The notes: generated from the letters alone by a model not told the origin. DNA of 64,000 bases from Candidatus Ozemibacter sibiricus (GCA_003327425.1 QOQW01000012.1:62001-126000), one strand, 5' to 3'; shown: positions 52,507-61,919, counted from the stretch's first letter. A program made the numbers and translations.

Positions 52507-53064
52507 CTATTTGATGACCTTTTCGGACAACACCATCAACGTCTTCGTCTGGACCGGCTTTTCCATGATGGTTTCCGATTTCACCAGCGAACCGGGGATC
52601 TCATCGGAGTACCAGAAGCGGGATTTGATGGTCGAGCCCTGCTGCTCCACGGTGGCTTCGAACACCTTGCAGGTCAGCTTGCCGCCGAGCAGGTCGAGCG
52701 TCTCTTCAGTTGAAGCGGTTCTGGCGTTGAGCGCGTTCTTGACGGTGGGGTCGGCCGGATCGGTGCGGGCGGGGTATTCGAGGCGGGCTTTGGGCATGTC
52801 GGTCCGTTTGCCCAAGAGGGTCGTGGAGCCAGTGAGTTCGACCACGACCTTGTCGGGGGTGACTTCGACCAGTTCGTACACGATCTGCGATTCGGTGGTG
52901 TTGCCCATGACTTCTGACGTCTGAGAATAGGCGACGCGGGTGCCGGGCTTGAACCTCGCCCAGTTCTGGTAGACCGGATTGTCGATCTGGTTCTGGGCGA
53001 GCAACGGAAGCCCCGCCAGCAGAACCACGGCGACCGCCAGCGCGAGAGACCGGATGACCTTCAT
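52507..53064 (-). CDS. small exported protein of unknown function
   Basis: 185 residues from the ATG at 53064, which has an AGGAGG Shine-Dalgarno. The signal peptide is SLALAVAVVLLAGLPLLAQ. The mature part appears as a beta-rich fold (WARFKPGTRVAYSQTSEV, SQIVYELVEVTPDKVVVELTG, LTCKVFEATVEQQGSTIKSRFWYSDEIPGSLVKSET), similar in style to small periplasmic lipocalin/LolA-like proteins, though no known domain is identified. Its ribosome site lies inside a perfect 16-bp hairpin, so translation is probably restrained. Confidence 0.8.
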   Translation of the reverse strand: MKVIRSLALAVAVVLLAGLPLLAQNQIDNPVYQNWARFKPGTRVAYSQTSEVMGNTTESQIVYELVEVTPDKVVVELTGSTTLLGKRTDMPKARLEYPARTDPADPTVKNALNARTASTEETLDLLGGKLTCKVFEATVEQQGSTIKSRFWYSDEIPGSLVKSETIMEKPVQTKTLMVLSEKVIK

Positions 53065-53071
53065 GACGATT

Positions 53072-53110
53072 CCTCCTGTGCGGGGAGGCTCTCCCTCCCC
53101 GCACAGGAGG
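53072..53110 (-). promoter_or_regulatory. perfect 16-bp hairpin hiding the Shine-Dalgarno
   Basis: Arms 53072-53087 and 53095-53110 are exact inverted repeats around a 7-nt loop (53088-53094). On the minus-strand transcript the second arm ends in CACAGGAGG, the ribosome site of the exported protein starting at 53064, and the first arm begins CCTCCTG. If transcription starts upstream of 53110, the site is fully paired. Confidence 0.7.
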
Positions 53111-53243
53111 ATACCACGGATTGCCTGTTCAGGGGAGATGACGAATTTGCTTGCAACCATCGCGGGAATCACCGATACTCTCAGCAGGGTTTCGTCCTGC
53201 GGCCGCCATCCAGCGGTCCGACTGGGGCCCCCTTTATCTGACC

Positions 53244-54461
53244 ATGGGATTGTCGATCCTTCGGAACCAACGCGATTTCCGGCTGTTGTGGCTGGCGCAG
53301 CTCGTCACCTTCATCGGGGACGGGATCTTCAACACGGCCATGGTCTGGTGGCTGATCCAGAAGACCGGTTCCGGTTCGCTGGTCGGACTCATCATGAGCG
53401 TGAGCTTCCTGCCGGCCATCCTGATCGGCCCGTTCGCCGGCACCCTGGCCGACCGTCTGCCGGCCCGACTGCTGCTGATCGGGGCCGACCTCCTGCGCGC
53501 CGGCCTGGTCGTGTTCTTCGCCTGGCTGGCCCGGCTCGAAGCGCTCGCCGTCGAGCATCTGTTCGTCCTGTGCGGGTTGCTGGCCACGGCCGGCGTCTTC
53601 CACAGCCCCACCACGCTGACGGTCATTCCCCGCGTGGTGCCCGCAGCCCACCTCGAGGAGGCGATGGCCTTGCACACCATCGTGCGCGACATCGCCAAAC
53701 TGGCCGGTCCGGCCATCGGCGGGATGATCATCGCCCGGTGGTCGGTGACCGAGGCATTCGCGTCGCATGCCGGCTGCCTCCTCTTCTCGGCGCTGTGCGT
53801 GGCGATGATGGCGATCGGCCCCCGCCCGACGCCCGAGACCCGCGAGGGCGTGCTCGAACAATTGCTGGCCGGCTTCCGATACGTCAAGAGCCAGTCGGTG
53901 CTGCTCTCGGTGTTGACCGGGTTCGGCCTGCTCAACCTGTTCGTCGTGCCGATCATCGTCCTGCTGCCCCTGTCGGTGGCCACCGTCTTCCGGCTGGGGT
54001 CCTTCGAACTCGGTCTGAGCGAGGGAACCCTCGCCTTCGGTTCCGTGGTGACGGGCCTGCTCTTTCCCCAGCTGTTCGGGGCGATCCGCACCTCGGTCCT
54101 GCTGGTGCGCATCGTCGGGTTTTCCGGTCTGCTGTTCCTGGGCTTCGCCGTCAATCCCCTGTATGGCCTGTTCCTGGCTGGATTGTTCCTGCTCGGCGGT
54201 TGTTTCACCGGCGTCAATGTGGCGGTTCTGACCTTGTTCCAGCGGGCGGTGGCCCCTGAGATGAAAGGCCGGTTCTTTGCGCTGGTCGAAGTGATCTGCT
54301 ATGCCCTCTTCCCCATTGCCCTCGCGGCGACGGGCGCCCTGGCCGATGCCATCGGCGTGCCGGGCTGCTATGCCATCTGCGGGATCGGCACCCTCGCCTT
54401 GACCGTCCGGTTCGCCCGCATTCCCGGGCTGGCCTCGATCGACGAACGGGGCGAGGCATGA
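53244..54461 (+). CDS. MFS exporter (EntS/MFS_3-like)
   Basis: 405 residues from the ATG at 53244 (MGLSILRNQRDFRLLWLAQ); no good ribosome site is visible and the frame is open upstream. About twelve membrane segments. FRLLWLAQLVTFIGDGIFNTAMVWWLIQKTGS is the classic start of the MFS_3/enterobactin-exporter-like group; the inter-helix GPFAGTLADRLPARLLLIGADLLRA is the MFS loop motif. Likely a drug or small-molecule exporter. Stop overlaps the histidine kinase start by 4 bp, suggesting that the transporter and two-component pair form one unit. Confidence 0.88.
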   Translation: MGLSILRNQRDFRLLWLAQLVTFIGDGIFNTAMVWWLIQKTGSGSLVGLIMSVSFLPAILIGPFAGTLADRLPARLLLIGADLLRAGLVVFFAWLARLEALAVEHLFVLCGLLATAGVFHSPTTLTVIPRVVPAAHLEEAMALHTIVRDIAKLAGPAIGGMIIARWSVTEAFASHAGCLLFSALCVAMMAIGPRPTPETREGVLEQLLAGFRYVKSQSVLLSVLTGFGLLNLFVVPIIVLLPLSVATVFRLGSFELGLSEGTLAFGSVVTGLLFPQLFGAIRTSVLLVRIVGFSGLLFLGFAVNPLYGLFLAGLFLLGGCFTGVNVAVLTLFQRAVAPEMKGRFFALVEVICYALFPIALAATGALADAIGVPGCYAICGIGTLALTVRFARIPGLASIDERGEA

Positions 54462-55711
54462 ACGAGCGCGGGCGGCAGGCCATCCTGCTCGTGCTGCTGG
54501 CGGCGCTGCCGGCCATTCTCCTGGTGCTGACCTTCTGGGCCTACCATTCGTTGATGGAGAGCATGGCGTCCAGCCTGCTGCGGCAGCGGGCCATGGCGCT
54601 CACCAAACCCGGCGGGGAAGGCGTGGCTTCGGGGGCGCGGTCCTATCCCACCGCTCTGCTCGCCACCGATGGCACCCGACTGCTCGAGACCAGCCCCGAC
54701 TGGCCGGCCGATTTCGATGCCGAGCGATTGTACCGTTTGCGTCAGTCCTACGGCCCGGCCGCGGCCGAAGGCATCGAGCTGTCCATGGGCGCCTCCGGCC
54801 CAGTGCTGGTCTGGGTGGTGCCCGTCGAAGATGGCTACCGGGTGGCCGTCCAGGGCAAGCGGGCCTTCTTCGCCCGTCTCGAATCGATGCGGGTGCTGAT
54901 CTGGACGGCGGGCCTGCTGCTGACCGGGGGCGGGTTCCTGCTGTTCGTCTTCTTGGCCCGTCGCCTCTCCGAGGTGTTCCTCGAAATGGAGATGAAGAAT
55001 CAGGAACTGGAGCGGGCCAACCGTCATCTCGAAGAGCTGGGCACCCTCAAATCGACCTTCCTGGCCCTGGTGTCCCATGAGCTGCGCACCCCGCTCGCCC
55101 GGCTGGTCGGGCACGCCAACCTGATCCGGCAACAGGCGGCCGAGCTGCCCGAAGAGATTCGCAAACGATTCGACGAGATGACCGTCGAGATCGAAGAACT
55201 CGGCCGGATGACCAAGAATGCGCTCGACCTCACGCGCCTGCAGTCCGAAGACCTGGCTGCCCGTCTGACTCTGGGCCAGATCGACGGCCTGGTGCGGGCG
55301 GTGGCCGAGCGGGTGAGGCCGCTGGCCGTCAGTCGGCGGCTGACCCTCGAGGTCGAGACCGCCCCGACCCCGCCCGTCAACCACGATCCCTACCTGCTCG
55401 AACGCATCCTCGACAACCTGCTGGTCAATGCCACCAAATATTCGCCGGAAGGGGGCCGCATCGCGGTGTCGATGCTCGAAGACGGCGATACTGTCCAGAT
55501 CAGGGTCGAAAACACGGGGATTCCCATCCCGGCGGCCGATCGGGACCGCATTTTCGAGAAATTCTTCCGCCTGGAGGGCGGACCGGATGTCCCCGGCACC
55601 GGGCTGGGCCTGTACCTGGTTCGGCAGTTCATCCTCATGATGAACGGTCGCGTCTGGGTCGAACCCCTGGAAGACGGGAACCGTTTCATCGTCACCTTGC
55701 CACTGGGATGA
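54458..55711 (+). CDS. membrane sensor histidine kinase
   Basis: 417 residues. Membrane helices at ~8-28 and ~147-167 flank a ~115-residue periplasmic sensor. A coiled linker (EVFLEMEMKNQELERANRHLEEL) leads to HisKA with FLALVSHELRTPLARLVGH (H207), then the ATPase domain: N box ILDNLLVNATKYSPEGG, G1 DRDRIFEKFFRLEGG, and G2 GTGLGLYLVRQF. It autophosphorylates H207 and passes phosphate to a response regulator, most likely the sigma-54 type regulator 187 bp downstream. The ligand is unknown. Confidence 0.93.
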   Translation: MNERGRQAILLVLLAALPAILLVLTFWAYHSLMESMASSLLRQRAMALTKPGGEGVASGARSYPTALLATDGTRLLETSPDWPADFDAERLYRLRQSYGPAAAEGIELSMGASGPVLVWVVPVEDGYRVAVQGKRAFFARLESMRVLIWTAGLLLTGGGFLLFVFLARRLSEVFLEMEMKNQELERANRHLEELGTLKSTFLALVSHELRTPLARLVGHANLIRQQAAELPEEIRKRFDEMTVEIEELGRMTKNALDLTRLQSEDLAARLTLGQIDGLVRAVAERVRPLAVSRRLTLEVETAPTPPVNHDPYLLERILDNLLVNATKYSPEGGRIAVSMLEDGDTVQIRVENTGIPIPAADRDRIFEKFFRLEGGPDVPGTGLGLYLVRQFILMMNGRVWVEPLEDGNRFIVTLPLG

Positions 55712-55898
55712 GGCGCACGGCGAGTCCTGGCGTTCTGGCCGAGGCTCCGCGCGAGGCAAGAAACGCCCAGCGCCTGGCGTCCGGTGCCCGAGCAGTCATC
55801 AGGTGGGTCCTGGTGGGTCCTGGCGGCGGGGCGAGCATCATCGGATCGGCGACAGCCATCTGTCGGAAGAGGCCGTTTCGTGGTAGGATGGTGTCGCC

Positions 55899-57290
55899 AT
55901 GCGGATTCTGATCATCGATGACGATCGGCAGCAGGCCGAAAACCTGGCCGCGCTGCTGCAGGGGCTGGGGCACCAGGCCGCCTGGCGGACCGATCCGGTC
56001 CAGGGCCTGGCGGTGCTCACCGCCGATCCCTTCGACCTGACGTTCCTGGACATGCGCATGCCCGGCATCGATGGGCTGACCATCCTGAAGCGGGCTCTCG
56101 AACTGCGTCCCGACCTGCGGATCGTGATCCTCACCGCCTATGGCACGATCGATTCGGCCGTCGACGCCATGAAGCGGGGGGCCTTCGATTTCCTCGTCAA
56201 GCCGGTGGAGGAAGGCCGCCTGCGCGCCCTGCTCGACCTCGTCGGGAAGGCCTCCGCCATGACCCGGATGGCCCGCCTGTCGGCGCCGACCGGTCCGTCC
56301 GACGAAGTGTTCGTGGCGGCCGACCCTTCCATGCTCAAGGTCAAGGATCTGATCCGTCGTGTGGCCGCCCTCTCGACCACCGTTCTGATCTATGGCGAAA
56401 CCGGGACCGGTAAGGAACTGGTGGCGCGCGCCATCCATCTCGAAAGCCCGCGCAAGGACAAGCCGTTCGTGGCCGTCAACTGCGCCAATCTGCAAGGGCC
56501 TCTCCTCGAATCCGAATTGTTCGGTCATGAGAAAGGGGCCTTCACCAATGCCGAGGCTCGCAAGCTGGGCAAGTTCGAGCTGGCCTCCGGCGGGACCCTC
56601 TTCCTCGACGAGATCGGGGAAATGCCGCTCGAGCTGCAGGCCAAACTGCTGCGCGCCGTGCAGGAGCAGGAGATCGAGCGCGTGGGCGGGGTCAGGCCGA
56701 TTCGGGTCGACGTGCGGCTGGTGTCGGCGACCAACCGCGATCTGGCGGCCATGGTCGCCGCCGGTCGCTTCCGCCAGGATCTGTTCTACCGGCTCAACGT
56801 CTTCCCCCTGCGTCTGCCCCCTTTGCGCGATCGCCCCAACGACATTCCCGCCCTGGCCGACCAGATCCTTGGCGAGCTGGCCCTCACCCATGGCCGGGAG
56901 TCGCTGGCCCTCGCCCCGACCGCGCTGGCCTGGCTGCGCGAACAACCCTGGCCCGGCAACATCCGTGAACTCCGCAATGTCCTCGAGCGAGCGGCCATCA
57001 TCGACGAAGATGGCCTCATCACGCTGGAAGATCTCGCCATGCCCGGGACCACCCCTTCCCCTCCTCCGGGGCCCGCCAGCCAGATGCCGTCGACCGCCGA
57101 AGGCTCCCTGAGTCTGTCCGACCGCCTCGAGGAATCCGAGCGGCAGGTCTTGATCGCCGCGCTCGAAAAACACCGGGGGAATGTGGTGGCGGTCGCGCGT
57201 GAGCTGGGCATCCCACGACGTACCCTCTACGACCGCCTGAAACGGCTCGATCTTGAGCCTGCCCGGTTTCGCCCCGGGTTTGGCGACTGA
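55899..57290 (+). CDS. sigma-54-dependent response regulator with GAFTNA loop
   Basis: 463 residues, NtrC layout. Receiver 1-~118 (acidic IDDD at 6-9, phospho-acceptor D51, T79, K101). AAA+ ~140-375 with Walker A GETGTGKE (166-173), [13 protein letters not shown], Walker [13 protein letters not shown], and R-finger region [21 protein letters not shown]. Fis-type HTH at the C-terminus ([24 protein letters not shown]). The sigma-54 contact loop is GAFTNA (213-218), with Asn217 where Gly is almost universal. It would activate -24/-12 promoters after phosphorylation by the kinase before it. AGGA lies 10 nt before the ATG. Confidence 0.94.
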   Translation: MRILIIDDDRQQAENLAALLQGLGHQAAWRTDPVQGLAVLTADPFDLTFLDMRMPGIDGLTILKRALELRPDLRIVILTAYGTIDSAVDAMKRGAFDFLVKPVEEGRLRALLDLVGKASAMTRMARLSAPTGPSDEVFVAADPSMLKVKDLIRRVAALSTTVLIYGETGTGKELVARAIHLESPRKDKPFVAVNCANLQGPLLESELFGHEKGAFTNAEARKLGKFELASGGTLFLDEIGEMPLELQAKLLRAVQEQEIERVGGVRPIRVDVRLVSATNRDLAAMVAAGRFRQDLFYRLNVFPLRLPPLRDRPNDIPALADQILGELALTHGRESLALAPTALAWLREQPWPGNIRELRNVLERAAIIDEDGLITLEDLAMPGTTPSPPPGPASQMPSTAEGSLSLSDRLEESERQVLIAALEKHRGNVVAVARELGIPRRTLYDRLKRLDLEPARFRPGFGD

Positions 57291-57466
57291 GATCGCGTTC
57301 GCTGGGGTCGCGCCTGCTCACCTGCGGGCAGGGGCCCGCCGTGCCCCTCACTCCCTTCCCGGTGCAGCGCGCGGCGGTGGCTCGGGACCCCGGCGGCCGC
57401 CGGCTTCCAGATCACTTGGGAAACCTCCTGACACTTTTCCCCTTCCCACCCCCAGGGATGAATGCA

Positions 57467-57472
57467 TATAAT
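57467..57472 (+). promoter_or_regulatory. -10 element TATAAT before the pullulanase gene
   Basis: A perfect TATAAT 36 bp before the ATG at 57509. The -35 position (TTCCCA at 18 bp) is poor. A short A-rich leader with GGAGG and AGGAAAG follows. Confidence 0.45.
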
Positions 57473-57508
57473 CAAAAAGATGAAAATCATTACCGGAGGC
57501 AGGAAAGA

Positions 57509-59770
57509 ATGATGCGGCGAACGTGGTGTACCCTGGCGGCGCTGGCCCTGACCCTGTTCTTGACCGTGGGCCATGTGTGGGCCGATGCCGAACCCGGCCT
57601 GTTCCTCGACCGGATCAACCAGATGGCCCGCGACGTGCATGCCACGCAGCGGATGATGGCCTCAGAAGGCAAAGGAGGCGAGGGAACCGCCGCCGCTCTG
57701 GCCAAGGAGGCCGCCTCGGCCAACGAGTTGAAGCGTTGGCTGGCGGGGGTCGATTCCACCGACGAAGCCGAGCAGGCCTTCGATGTCCTGCGCAAGTACG
57801 TCTACCGCGTCAGCAATGGCCCCGAGAAAAAGGCCGCCCAGATCGGTCTCGCCCAATTCGAACAGCGGGTGAAGTTCCTGGCTCAGACCGAAAATCCTGC
57901 CTTCGCTGCCTATCTCGACAAAATCGAGGCCCTGAATACCGAACTCGAAAGCAAGCAGATCAGGTTCGATGCCGGACCGGCCACGCGCGTCCGGCAACTG
58001 GCCGATCAGGGGCCCACCGCGCGTCGCTCGGCGCGTGAGGAAGGTCTGCTGGGGGCGCACGTCGTCGGGGGCAATACCACCTTCGCCGTCTACTCGCCCG
58101 CCGCCACCGAAGTGAATGTGGTCCTGTTCAAGAAGCCGACCGATACCACCGGTACCGGCTATCCGATGAAGAAAGATGCCTCCGGCGTCTGGCGTTGCAC
58201 CGTGCCCGGCAATCTCACCGGCACCTGGTATGCCTTCTCCGCCAATGGACCGGTCACCGACGGTCACCTGTTCGACCCCAAACGCCTGCTCAGCGACCCC
58301 TATGCCTTCGCCAACTATGACCACAACGGCAAAAGCCTGATCGTCAACCGCGACTTCACCTGGACTGACCAGGGTTTCAAACCCCCGAAACCCGAAGACC
58401 TGATCATCTATGAAGTCCATGTCAAAGACTTCTCGGCTCATCCCTCCTCCGGAGTGACCGGGGCCACGCGCGGCACCTATCAAGGGTTCCTGCAGAGCAA
58501 AGGGTTGCAGCATATCGTCGATCTGGGGGTCAATGCGGTCGAACTTCTGCCCATTCATGAATTCGACAACAACTTCGCCGGCCATCCCAACCACTGGGGC
58601 TACATGACGTCCCACTTCTTCGCTCCCGAGTGTTCCTACGCCAGCGGGAAGAACGGCGAGGCGGTCAAGGAGTTCAAGCAGCTGGTCAATGGCCTGCACA
58701 AATCCGGGATCGCCGTCATCATGGATGTCGTCTTCAACCACACCGCCGAGGGAAATGAGAAAGGCCTTCCCCTCAACTTCAAGGGGCTCGACAACCCTGG
58801 CTATTATCGCTTGACCGACGACAAGAAATTCTATTGGAACGGCACCGGGTGCGGGAACGAATTCCGCAGCGACAACCCGATGACCCGCAAGTTGATTCTC
58901 GACAGCCTGAAATACTGGGTGCGGGAATACCATGTCGATGGGTTCCGGTTCGATCTGGCCACCATTCTCGACAAGCAGACCATGACGGCGATCGCCAATG
59001 AACTGCCGGCCCAGACCATCCTGATCGCCGAACCCTGGGCGGCCGACTGGGCCCGCAACCAATGGGGCAAGACCGATTTCCGCAATACCAAATGGGCCAA
59101 ATGGAACGATGACTTCCGCGAGAAAGTCCGCGGCCTGATGAAGGGCCAGTTCGACCGCAACGAGCTGATGACCGTCCTCGCCGGCACGTGCTTCTGGTGG
59201 ACGGCCAAGCCGACCGAGAGCGTCAACTACATCGAATGCCACGATGGGGCGACCGTGTCCGACCTGTTCGGCGGCAACGTGCAGAGCCTCAAGCTGGGGG
59301 CGGTCGCCCTGCTGACCGCCCAGGGCATTCCCATGCTCCACGCCGGCCAGGAGTTCAACAAGAACAAGAAAGGCAACGACAACTCCTACGATCAGGACAA
59401 CGACATCAACTGGATCGACTGGAGCCTCCGCCAGAAAAACCAGGATCTGTACGAGTTCTATCGGGGGTTGATCGCCCTCCGCAAGGCCTATCCGAATTTC
59501 CGGCACACCACCGCGCTCAACAACCAGCACATCGAATGGCTGTTGCCGGCCAACCAGCGAGCCCTGGGCTATCGCCTCAAAGGACAGACCGATTTCCTGG
59601 TGCTGCTCAACAGCGACAGCCACGAATGGATCAGTTTCGGCCTCCCGGATGGCCTCCCCTGGAAGATCGTCTGCAACGGCCACAAGGTCGACGTCAACGG
59701 GGGGCTCGGGACCGCCACCGGCGACTACAAGGTTCCCCCGCGCACCGCCGTCATTCTCAAAAATCGCTGA
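57509..59770 (+). CDS. secreted pullulanase/debranching-type GH13 enzyme
   Basis: 753 residues from ATG 57509 with GGAGG/AGGAAAG upstream; signal peptide MMRRTWCTLAALALTLFLTVGHVWA. A helical region (~30-175) precedes a CBM48 domain (GGNTTFAVYSPAATEVNVVLFKKPTDTT). The barrel has IIYEVHVKDFSAHPSSGV, NHWGYMTSHFFAPECSYASG (the debranching-enzyme YNWGY-type motif), DVVFNHTAEG, VDGFRFDLATILD (nucleophile Asp), ILIAEPWAADW (acid/base Glu) and YIECHDGATVSD. These fit alpha-1,6 debranching of starch, glycogen or pullulan outside the cytoplasm. It pairs functionally with the amylase at 11580. The pre-CBM48 helical part is unusual. Confidence 0.9.
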   Translation: MMRRTWCTLAALALTLFLTVGHVWADAEPGLFLDRINQMARDVHATQRMMASEGKGGEGTAAALAKEAASANELKRWLAGVDSTDEAEQAFDVLRKYVYRVSNGPEKKAAQIGLAQFEQRVKFLAQTENPAFAAYLDKIEALNTELESKQIRFDAGPATRVRQLADQGPTARRSAREEGLLGAHVVGGNTTFAVYSPAATEVNVVLFKKPTDTTGTGYPMKKDASGVWRCTVPGNLTGTWYAFSANGPVTDGHLFDPKRLLSDPYAFANYDHNGKSLIVNRDFTWTDQGFKPPKPEDLIIYEVHVKDFSAHPSSGVTGATRGTYQGFLQSKGLQHIVDLGVNAVELLPIHEFDNNFAGHPNHWGYMTSHFFAPECSYASGKNGEAVKEFKQLVNGLHKSGIAVIMDVVFNHTAEGNEKGLPLNFKGLDNPGYYRLTDDKKFYWNGTGCGNEFRSDNPMTRKLILDSLKYWVREYHVDGFRFDLATILDKQTMTAIANELPAQTILIAEPWAADWARNQWGKTDFRNTKWAKWNDDFREKVRGLMKGQFDRNELMTVLAGTCFWWTAKPTESVNYIECHDGATVSDLFGGNVQSLKLGAVALLTAQGIPMLHAGQEFNKNKKGNDNSYDQDNDINWIDWSLRQKNQDLYEFYRGLIALRKAYPNFRHTTALNNQHIEWLLPANQRALGYRLKGQTDFLVLLNSDSHEWISFGLPDGLPWKIVCNGHKVDVNGGLGTATGDYKVPPRTAVILKNR

Positions 59771-59783
59771 TCCTCGCGCCCAC

Positions 59784-59830
59784 GAGCCGCGGGCCGGTTC
59801 CCGATTCGCCGGGCACCGGCCCGCGTGCTC
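59784..59830. terminator. strong hairpin between convergent genes
   Basis: GCGGGCCGGT (59789-59798) and ACCGGCCCGC (59815-59824) pair perfectly; an inner CCCG/CGGG and an outer GAGC/GCTC extend the stem. It lies just after the pullulanase stop and before the TerB-like gene's stop. A T-tract is lacking, so Rho may assist. Confidence 0.5.
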
Positions 59831-59845
59831 TTCGATCGAATGGAT

Positions 59846-60967
59846 TCAGGGGCGGCTGGCCTGCCGGAGGGCCTGGATGGTCTGACCGGCCAGCTCGATC
59901 AACTCGCCCAGGGGGCGGCTGGCGGCGCCCAGCGCTTCTCCGCGCTGCTGCAGGGCGGCTCGCCACTTGGCTTCCGGACCGTTGTCCGGTTGATCGGTCA
60001 GGATGGCATGGGTGGTTCCGGCTCCCATCAGGACGGTAAGGAGATGGTCGGGGGATTGGGCAATCCAGTCAGGAAGCGGGATTGGCGTGCCGAAGTTGAT
60101 TCGCTGTCGCAGTCGGTCTTGAGAATCCCCGCGGGCGTTGACCGCCGCCAGGCAGTCGAGAAGGGCATTCTGCAGGGTTGGGGAAAAGGTCGGCGTCAGC
60201 TGGGCGGTTTCGGCGCCGATATGCACCAACAGGGTCTCGGTTTCCTCGAGCTGGCGGGAGACGTCGGCTTTGATGCGGGCCACGGTGTCCGGGGGAACGG
60301 CCAGGCGCTCGGCCATCCGAGTGAACAGGGCTTCCTCGACGGGGGCGATCTCGTCGCAGTAGGCCAGGCTCCAGCAGCCGGCCAGAATGGCCTCGCGATG
60401 GCTGGCTTCATACCATTCAGGCACCTCGATGGCGGAGAGATCGGTCGCTTCGATCGCCTGCAATTCCTTGCGCTGAGCCGCGGATAAAGGAAGCGACAGC
60501 AGGAAATCATTCAGATATCGGCTTTCTTCGACCGTGATGACGCCATCCGCCATTTCCATCATCTGGAGGAAGGCATAGTAGGTCTTCAGAAAGTGGAAGT
60601 TGCGATGCGCCTCCTGCCACCAGCGGAAGCCGGCGACGACGCCCGCCGCTCCGACGACGCCGACCGCCGCCCCCAGAATCGGAATCCAGAGCGGCAGAAC
60701 CAACCATCCTGCCCAGTACAGCAGAGACCCGCCGACCATGACCGTGCCGGCCACCTGCTCTCGGGAAGCTCGCCTGCCCCCCCGTTCGACCGTGCCTTCC
60801 AGCAGGCCGATGACGGTTGCGGCCTGGTCCTTGATCTGCTGCAGGGCTTCCCGCGGTTGTCGCGCTTTGACGAGGCGACGCAGCAGGGCCTGGACCAAAT
60901 GGTGGCGCAAAACGTCTGCAGGCAGCCTCTCGTGCGTCTGTGGGCCGGGCGTCGCGGTCGCGGTCAT
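59846..60967 (-). CDS. membrane protein with TerB-like helical domain
   Basis: 373 residues from ATG 60967, with a GGAAGGAAGGGGGA stretch upstream. A helical N-terminus (~20-75) is followed by a hydrophobic hairpin (VMVGGSLLYWAGWLVLPLWIPILGAAVGVVGAAGVVAGF). Then comes a cytosolic helical region whose pattern, FLQMMEMADGVITVEESRYLNDFLLSLPLS and SLAYCDEIAPVEEALFTRMAERL, matches TerB/DjlA-like domains (acidic xADGxxxxxE helices). The C-terminal ~130 residues are uncharacterised. TerB-like domains are linked to tellurite resistance and membrane stress, but no other ter gene is near. Confidence 0.7.
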   Translation of the reverse strand: MTATATPGPQTHERLPADVLRHHLVQALLRRLVKARQPREALQQIKDQAATVIGLLEGTVERGGRRASREQVAGTVMVGGSLLYWAGWLVLPLWIPILGAAVGVVGAAGVVAGFRWWQEAHRNFHFLKTYYAFLQMMEMADGVITVEESRYLNDFLLSLPLSAAQRKELQAIEATDLSAIEVPEWYEASHREAILAGCWSLAYCDEIAPVEEALFTRMAERLAVPPDTVARIKADVSRQLEETETLLVHIGAETAQLTPTFSPTLQNALLDCLAAVNARGDSQDRLRQRINFGTPIPLPDWIAQSPDHLLTVLMGAGTTHAILTDQPDNGPEAKWRAALQQRGEALGAASRPLGELIELAGQTIQALRQASRP

Positions 60968-61225
60968 GGAGCAATCCCCCTTCCTTCCGGTATGGTCGTC
61001 ATTCCATGATACCCGCTGCGGGGGGAAATGCAACACCGGGTGTGGCCGCCCAGCCTGGCTCTCATCTCGCAGAAGTCGACCTCGGCTGGTCGACGGGCCA
61101 TGACCCGTGGCTGGCCCACCTGCTCCACGCCTTGGCGCGGCCTTATCTTGGTTGACTGGCGTGGTGGGCTCGGCGAGGCGGCACCACGATCGACCGCGGG
61201 GCCGGCGAGGTTTCGACCATCGCTC

Positions 61226-61254
61226 TTGTCAGGCAGGTCGGAGTGTAGTAGGGT
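61226..61254 (+). promoter_or_regulatory. candidate promoter for the small membrane protein
   Basis: TTGTCA (61226-61231), a 17-bp spacer and TAGGGT (61249-61254). Transcription would start at about the GTG at 61261, so the message would be leaderless or start at the ATG at 61273. Confidence 0.4.
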
Positions 61255-61260
61255 AATGGC

Positions 61261-61749
61261 GTGAAAACCACCATGCAGGCGAACCGTCGTGGGCTGGGGA
61301 CGATCTTGTTCCTCCTGGTGCTGGCGGCCCTGTTGGCAGGGCTTCTATACGGCTACGGCATCTTTTGCGAGAAATATTACGTCGCCCTCTATGATGCCGA
61401 AATGGTCCGGTATATCGACGTGCCTCCCTATGCCAGGCGGCTCGATCCGGCGGTCAACGACCTCAAGGGACAATGCCTGCTGGAGATCGGCACCTCCCAG
61501 GATCAGGTCAACACCTTCTTTGGAGCGATGGCCAAACGACGAGGGTTCATCTTTCGGGCCAAAGATGCCGAAGGGGAGATCGAATTCGAGGTCACCCCCC
61601 ATTATCTCGTCAAAGGGACCTACAAGGGCAACCAGCTTGCCCTGCGTTGGAATCCTGTCCTTTCCGAGGCTCTCCGGCAGAAATACGAGAAGGTCTTTCC
61701 AGGAGAGCCGCTGCCGGTCGCCACGCCAACCAAGGCTCTCAAACGGTAG
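61261..61749 (+). CDS. single-pass membrane protein of unknown function
   Basis: 162 residues from a GTG at 61261; an ATG at 61273 would remove four residues. Neither has a Shine-Dalgarno. One membrane helix (TILFLLVLAALLAGLLYGYGIF) anchors a ~125-residue extracytoplasmic domain (YYVALYDAEMVRYIDVPPYARRLD, GQCLLEIGTSQDQVNTFFGAMAKRRGFIFRAK, GEIEFEVTPHYLVKGTYKGNQLALRWNP) that looks alpha/beta. No known family. It ends convergent with the cyclase-RDD gene across a hairpin. Confidence 0.7.
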   Translation: MKTTMQANRRGLGTILFLLVLAALLAGLLYGYGIFCEKYYVALYDAEMVRYIDVPPYARRLDPAVNDLKGQCLLEIGTSQDQVNTFFGAMAKRRGFIFRAKDAEGEIEFEVTPHYLVKGTYKGNQLALRWNPVLSEALRQKYEKVFPGEPLPVATPTKALKR

Positions 61750-61750
61750 C

Positions 61751-61779
61751 GGCCAGGGCCCGCGAATGAGGCCCGGGCC
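61751..61779. terminator. hairpin between convergent genes
   Basis: GGCCAGGGCC (61751-61760) and GGCCCGGGCC (61770-61779) pair with one mismatch around a 9-nt loop, immediately after the stop at 61749. No T-tract. Confidence 0.4.
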
Positions 61780-61919
61780 GAATATGGCGTGGGTTGGAAT
61801 CCCGGAGGAGGAGAAGGGGCGCTGGGAAGGCGCGAGCCTGGCTGCAGACAAGCGGGCCTCAAGGCCGTAGGAAAGTCGCCCGCCCAGGTTACCCCCAGGT
61901 TACCGAGCGGCAGGTCGAG

